A stretch of 10,000 nt of DNA from Nitrospira sp. (GTDB taxonomy: Bacteria > Nitrospirota > Nitrospiria > Nitrospirales > Nitrospiraceae). Position numbers and translations under genes: made by a program. Below the pieces are notes generated by a model. The model was given only the letters and a program-made list of their open reading frames with translations. It did not search any database and was not told the DNA's origin. Below, in pieces: positions 6,682 to 10,000 of this stretch (position 1 is its first letter; each line of letters starts with the position of its first letter). The DNA lies in NCBI GenBank assembly GCA_020216985.1, contig JAIWOH010000095.1, positions 1-10,000 on the forward strand, given 5' to 3'.

Positions 6682-7128
6682 TCATTCACCCTTACAGAAG
6701 CTTCGCTCGTAGTTGATGATATGCCACGCCTCTTCGTCGTTGATGGCGGCCGGAATCAAAGAGACCATCCCAGTTCCGGGGCTGCCGTTTTTAATGACCC
6801 AGAAGAGCTCGCCGTCTTTCCGCTTCTTGTGGAACTTGCAGTTGGTAAAGTCACGCGGGCTCGGATTCAACATCGCACCGGCGGGACCGTTGCCCTTACC
6901 TTCCTTGCCATGGCAGTTGAAACAGGTGCCCTTGCCTTCGTACAGCGCCTTTCCCTTCGCAATACTGTCTGCCGTAGCCTCTATCGGATTCTTCATGGCT
7001 TTTGCATCCGCAAGTTGATCGGCCGGAACACGAGGCTTCGTGGGATCTCGCTCTTCCGCCCCAACCAGAGAAGCCGACAACAGCACCAGCGCTGCGCTGA
7101 CCCCCAAAAACTTAGACAGATACCCCAT
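6682..7128 (-). CDS. Periplasmic single-haem class I cytochrome c
   Basis: A 148-residue exported c-type cytochrome that would shuttle or receive electrons in the periplasm. The start at 7128 is fixed by AGGAGG (7136-7141) 7 nt upstream and by the signal peptide beginning there (hydrophobic core about 9-22, probable cut after VGA at residue 24). The haem-attachment motif is CFNCH (69-73), followed by GKEGKGNGPAG. Met121 in GTGMVSLIPA is the likely sixth haem ligand, and INDEEAWHIINYERSF (129-144) is the typical C-terminal helix. Two extra cysteines, C97 and C145, are not part of a haem motif. It has its own promoter and terminator, so it is probably a single-gene transcript. The partner enzyme cannot be told from the context. 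Confidence 0.93.
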   Translation of the reverse strand: MGYLSKFLGVSAALVLLSASLVGAEERDPTKPRVPADQLADAKAMKNPIEATADSIAKGKALYEGKGTCFNCHGKEGKGNGPAGAMLNPSPRDFTNCKFHKKRKDGELFWVIKNGSPGTGMVSLIPAAINDEEAWHIINYERSFCKGE

Positions 7129-7507
7129 CACACATCCTCCTTTGTATTGAACTAACCTGTATGAACTGACCATGCGTTGATTCCGAAACAAGCCGCAGAT
7201 TGAAATGCCATAGGACATATGCAAAGCCGTTAAAACGACCGGACTATACCAACCCCTTTAAATTTCTGTCAAGAAATGCCCCTTTCACCGGCTCATCTCG
7301 TCAAATAGCCATTTCTCGCTTCGTCACCGCGCTATTTTTTCCGTTGAAGATACCGAGGCGTGAAAATTTTTCTAACGGTTGCATCCCCCAGGGACACATA
7401 AAACAATCTTATCTTGGAGAATGTTCGATCTTCATAAGAAAATAAAATGACGGCGACGCAGAGACTGGCAAGAGTGATGCGCGGATACCATTCCGCTGGT
7501 ACCGGTA
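7129..7507. other. Intergenic region upstream of the cytochrome gene and after rodZ
   Basis: About 380 bp, more AT-rich than the surroundings. It contains the cytochrome ribosome binding site and promoter (7136-7272). Near the rodZ end there is a short inverted repeat, TACCA-TTCCGC-TGGTA (about 7487-7502), without a downstream U tract. Around 7410-7435 there is a TCTTAT/ATAAGA inverted repeat. No gene is supported on either strand. Confidence 0.5.
7243..7272 (-). promoter_or_regulatory. Sigma70-type promoter of the cytochrome c gene
   Basis: On the minus strand there is a perfect TTGACA (7267-7272), an 18-nt spacer and TATAGT (7243-7248, five of six matches to TATAAT). Transcription would start near 7236, leaving a 5' leader of about 108 nt before the start codon. 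This is the best promoter match I found in the window. Confidence 0.72.
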
Positions 7508-8443
7508 TTATCGCTTCAACACAATATCGCGCGCGACTTTGCCGCTCGGGCCGAACGGTTTTTGAGGCTTCCCGTTCAATTCTGCCTTGACTCCGCCGGC
7601 GTTGCCGAGGGTGAGGACGAACTGGTTCTGGCCTTTCCACTGCGCCTTTTCACCAGGCCTCAACAATGACTCCTGCGGGCTGCCATTGTCGACTTGCACG
7701 ACAACCCAGCTTAATTCGGTGGCCTCCAGGTCCAGCACCAATTGCTCGTCTCCGGAAATTCCGCTCCTGTCAAAAGCAATCCCACCCAACGGCCCGTCTG
7801 CACCGGGCGATACGGTATAAGTCGTCTGTGGTTCCGCTCTTGAAGCCGTAATGGGTGGAGGAGTCGGGTCAAGACGACGGGTTTCCTCCACCGACATCGA
7901 GGACGGCTGTGTCACCGTTTTGTCAGGTTGTTTGATGGGCTCACCGGAAAATTCCGACTCCCCACCGTCCCGTTGGAATGTCGCGGCGAGTTCATCTTTC
8001 ACGGTCCCCACACTGTTTTGCGCGGGAAGAGCCTGGTCCGAATCCGCATGTCGGATCATGGACGCTTGTTCCCGACTCAACAAAACGATCAAGATGACCA
8101 CGGCGATTCCGATCGCCACTCCCACCGCTTTTCGATTCGCCCGACGCTTTCGCTCCTCTTCAATCTGACGGAGCTTGAGCCGTTCCCGCTCATCCTGCTT
8201 TTCGTAAAACGTGCCGGCAGACTTGGTGAACCGCTGAATCGCGTCTTCTTCGTCCAAGCCGAGCGAGCGAGCATAGGAACGAACGAACCCTCTGGCGAAC
8301 ACTTGGTCGGGGAGTTTGGAAAAATTACCTTCCTCGAGCGCCCGGACGAAGTCGGCCCGGATTCTGGTCTTGGAGGACACCTCGTCGACGGTCAACCCCT
8401 TCGCTTCTCGCACCTGTCTGAAAAATTCGCCGACCGACTCCAT
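7508..8443 (-). CDS. rodZ: RodZ-like membrane-anchored helix-turn-helix protein
   Basis: A 311-residue protein with the RodZ architecture; RodZ links cytoplasmic MreB to the cell-wall elongation machinery in rods. An Xre-type HTH covers about 4-65 (GEFFRQVREAKGLTVDEVS, then FVRALEEGNFSKLP). A charged juxtamembrane helix (82-104, rich in Lys/Arg/Glu) follows, then one transmembrane segment at about 105-123. A low-complexity periplasmic linker (about 130-230) leads to a C-terminal DUF4115-type domain (about 236-308; LDLEATELSWVVVQVD, PGEKAQW, FVLTLGNAGGVKAELNG). GAGGAG lies just 3 nt before the ATG, a slightly tight spacing. It is the third gene of the operon, 11 bp after the TPR lipoprotein gene. 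In some bacteria proteins with this layout act in development or regulation instead, so the MreB role is inferred. No mreB is in the window. Confidence 0.88.
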   Translation of the reverse strand: MESVGEFFRQVREAKGLTVDEVSSKTRIRADFVRALEEGNFSKLPDQVFARGFVRSYARSLGLDEEDAIQRFTKSAGTFYEKQDERERLKLRQIEEERKRRANRKAVGVAIGIAVVILIVLLSREQASMIRHADSDQALPAQNSVGTVKDELAATFQRDGGESEFSGEPIKQPDKTVTQPSSMSVEETRRLDPTPPPITASRAEPQTTYTVSPGADGPLGGIAFDRSGISGDEQLVLDLEATELSWVVVQVDNGSPQESLLRPGEKAQWKGQNQFVLTLGNAGGVKAELNGKPQKPFGPSGKVARDIVLKR

Positions 8444-8454
8444 GGTCTCCTCTG

Positions 8455-9159
8455 CTACTTCAATTGAGCCGACAGTTCAGCGGCAGCCGTGGCATATTCT
8501 CCGTTCTGATCCAACATCTCCACTTTTTTCAGCGCCTCTCGGGCCTTGGCGGAATACCCCGACTTCAAATACAGCCGTCCCAATTCCAATTGGGTCATTG
8601 CCGGCGGAATGCTCGGAGGACTGGTGGACAACGCATCTTCAAACGCCTCGATCGAGGCCTGAAGATCGCCCTTTTGCTCCAGAGCCCTCCCTAAATGAAA
8701 CCAGGCCAGATCGGGAGTTGCATAGAGCGGATTCGCCAAGGCCCGCTTGTAGGACTTAATCGCGTCATCCCAACGACCTTGGCTCGCCAGAATCTGCCCC
8801 AGGTAGGTGTGGGCTTCCGAAAAATCCTCGTCGATCTTGATCGCTTCACGGAACTCTTCCTCCGCCTTCGCCAGTTTTCCCTGCATCGCGTACACATGCC
8901 CCAAGGCATACCGCGCCTCTTTATTGTTGGGATTCAACTGGACCGCTTTCTGAAACGACACGAACGCCCGTTGTCGATCGCCCGCAAGACTGGCCACTCC
9001 CTCTTGATAATACCCTTGCGATTTCCTGATCGTCTCCTCGCTCGTGGCACAGCCAGCCGCCAGGATCAACGATGCTGCGCAAGCCAATAAACAGCCCATC
9101 TCCACCGCGCGCGCGGCGACTTTCGGACTCCGTCTTCCCGTCCCCGTTGCTCTTCTCAC
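8455..9159 (-). CDS. TPR-repeat lipoprotein, PilF/PilW-like
   Basis: A 234-residue lipoprotein. The N-terminus is basic, then a hydrophobic stretch ends in the lipobox LAAGC with Cys37 as the lipidated residue. About five tetratricopeptide repeats fill residues 49-223 (for example ARYALGHVYAMQGKLAKAEEEF and AHTYLGQILASQGRWDDAI). This layout resembles PilF/PilW, the outer-membrane lipoprotein that helps assemble the type IV pilus secretin, but TPR lipoproteins are diverse and no other pilus gene is present, so no symbol is assigned. The GTG start (9157-9159) overlaps the upstream kinase stop in GTGA, with GAGGA 6 nt before it, which indicates translational coupling. An ATG at residue 21 would lose the basic n-region and is less likely. 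Confidence 0.88.
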   Translation of the reverse strand: MRRATGTGRRSPKVAARAVEMGCLLACAASLILAAGCATSEETIRKSQGYYQEGVASLAGDRQRAFVSFQKAVQLNPNNKEARYALGHVYAMQGKLAKAEEEFREAIKIDEDFSEAHTYLGQILASQGRWDDAIKSYKRALANPLYATPDLAWFHLGRALEQKGDLQASIEAFEDALSTSPPSIPPAMTQLELGRLYLKSGYSAKAREALKKVEMLDQNGEYATAAAELSAQLK

Positions 9160-10000
9160 GGAATGTCCTCGAAATGAGTCAATCGTTTGAACTCACGGAA
9201 TCGTTCCTGCACTTCTTTGTAATCCAGGATGCGCAATCGGTCAAGACTAAAGGATTCCACCGTAAACGACGCCATGACGCTGCCGAAGATGATCGCCTGT
9301 TTCATCGCTTCCTCGGACCGATTCCCGGTCGCCGCCAAGTAGCCGAGGAAGCCGCCGGCAAACGTGTCGCCGGCACCCGTCGGATCACGCACGTCTTCAA
9401 GGGGGAACGCGGGGGCGCCGAACACCTGTTTCTCGTTAAACATCAACACTCCATACTCGCCCCGCTTGATGATCAAGTATTTGGGACCTCGCGACAGCAC
9501 CAGCTTCGCCACCTTGACCAGGTTGGCATCCTCGCCCAGGGCTCGCGCCTCGCCGTCGTTAATGATCAGCACGTCCACCTGTTCGAGCACGTTCCACAGC
9601 GCCGCTCGCTTGCGGGCGATCCAAAAATTCATCGTGTCGCAGGCGACCAATCCGGGACGATTCACTTTTTGGAGTACATCCAGTTGCAGCTCAGGATCGA
9701 TATTTCCAAGAAACAAAACCTCGGGCGATCGATGCGTGTCGGGAATGACGGGACGAAACGTCTCAAAAACGTTGAGGTGCGTCTCCAACGTATGCGCTTC
9801 GTTCAACTGATGCGTATACTCGCCCTTCCAGCGGAACGTCGCGCCGGGACGCCGTTCAAGACCCGTCAGATCGATACCCCGACTTTTCAGAAACGTGACA
9901 TGCTGCGGCGGAAAGTCTTCTCCGACCACGGCGATCAGCGCGACGGACGTAAAGAAACTCGCCGACGTCGAGAAGTACGTCGCCGACCCCCCGAGGACCT
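9156..10000 (-). CDS. PfkB/ribokinase-family sugar or nucleoside kinase, 5' end outside window
   Basis: About 280 C-terminal residues are visible and the frame stays open to the right edge. The protein transfers the ATP gamma-phosphate to a hydroxyl of a sugar or nucleoside; the substrate cannot be read from the sequence. The first visible residues, GGSATYFSTSASFF then VALIAVVGEDF, match the PfkB N-terminal substrate-binding motif (GGxxxN-type, here with Thr-Tyr where Asn-like residues are common). PfkB signature 2 is intact: DPTGAGDTFAGGF holds the anion hole GAGD and the catalytic Asp. LIINDGEARAL is the typical mid-domain NxxE-like segment. An internal GTG at 9927-9929 is not the true start, because the conserved N-terminal motif lies upstream of it. 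First visible gene of the operon with the TPR lipoprotein and rodZ genes. Confidence 0.93.
   Translation of the reverse strand, partial: VLGGSATYFSTSASFFTSVALIAVVGEDFPPQHVTFLKSRGIDLTGLERRPGATFRWKGEYTHQLNEAHTLETHLNVFETFRPVIPDTHRSPEVLFLGNIDPELQLDVLQKVNRPGLVACDTMNFWIARKRAALWNVLEQVDVLIINDGEARALGEDANLVKVAKLVLSRGPKYLIIKRGEYGVLMFNEKQVFGAPAFPLEDVRDPTGAGDTFAGGFLGYLAATGNRSEEAMKQAIIFGSVMASFTVESFSLDRLRILDYKEVQERFREFKRLTHFEDIP

Noticed and set aside
7487..7502. Possible terminator hairpin just after rodZ
   Set aside because: Stem of only about 5 bp and no U tract on the minus strand.

Overview
The window reads as ordinary chromosomal DNA from a moderately GC-rich Gram-negative bacterium. The gene set (Tat translocase subunit, HtrA protease, periplasmic c-type cytochrome, lipoproteins, RodZ, PilF-like TPR lipoprotein) and the protein style fit a Nitrospira-like member of the Nitrospirota. 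That assignment is from recognition and was not computed. I see no transposase, phage gene, tRNA, rRNA or CRISPR array.

Layout. Positions 1-3291 hold three genes on the minus strand: an HtrA/DegP-type periplasmic serine protease, the Tat subunit TatC, and an Mrp/NBP35-family P-loop ATPase that runs off the left edge. TatC and the ATPase are only 35 bp apart and probably co-transcribed. From about 3616 to 5430 a plus-strand gene, divergent from htrA, encodes a large envelope protein: an unassigned N-terminal domain, an Ig/CARDB-like domain and a caspase-like (peptidase C14) domain. Both catalytic residues of the caspase domain appear to be replaced. It is followed by a small orphan antitoxin-like DUF2281 gene (5583-5789) and a gap without genes. 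Next comes a small exported protein of unknown function (6187-6552), which converges on a single-haem c-type cytochrome (6682-7128, minus) across a strong hairpin terminator. The cytochrome has its own good sigma70-type promoter.

The right end (7508-10000) is a tight minus-strand operon: a PfkB-family sugar/nucleoside kinase (5' end outside the window), a TPR lipoprotein like PilF/PilW (start overlaps the kinase stop in GTGA), and a RodZ-like membrane HTH protein 11 bp further on.

Most of the content concerns the cell envelope: protein export (TatC), periplasmic quality control (HtrA), membrane-anchored assembly or shape factors (RodZ, TPR lipoprotein) and periplasmic electron transfer. The two most unusual items are the pseudo-caspase protein beside htrA and the Nbp35-like four-cysteine N-terminus on the Mrp-type ATPase.
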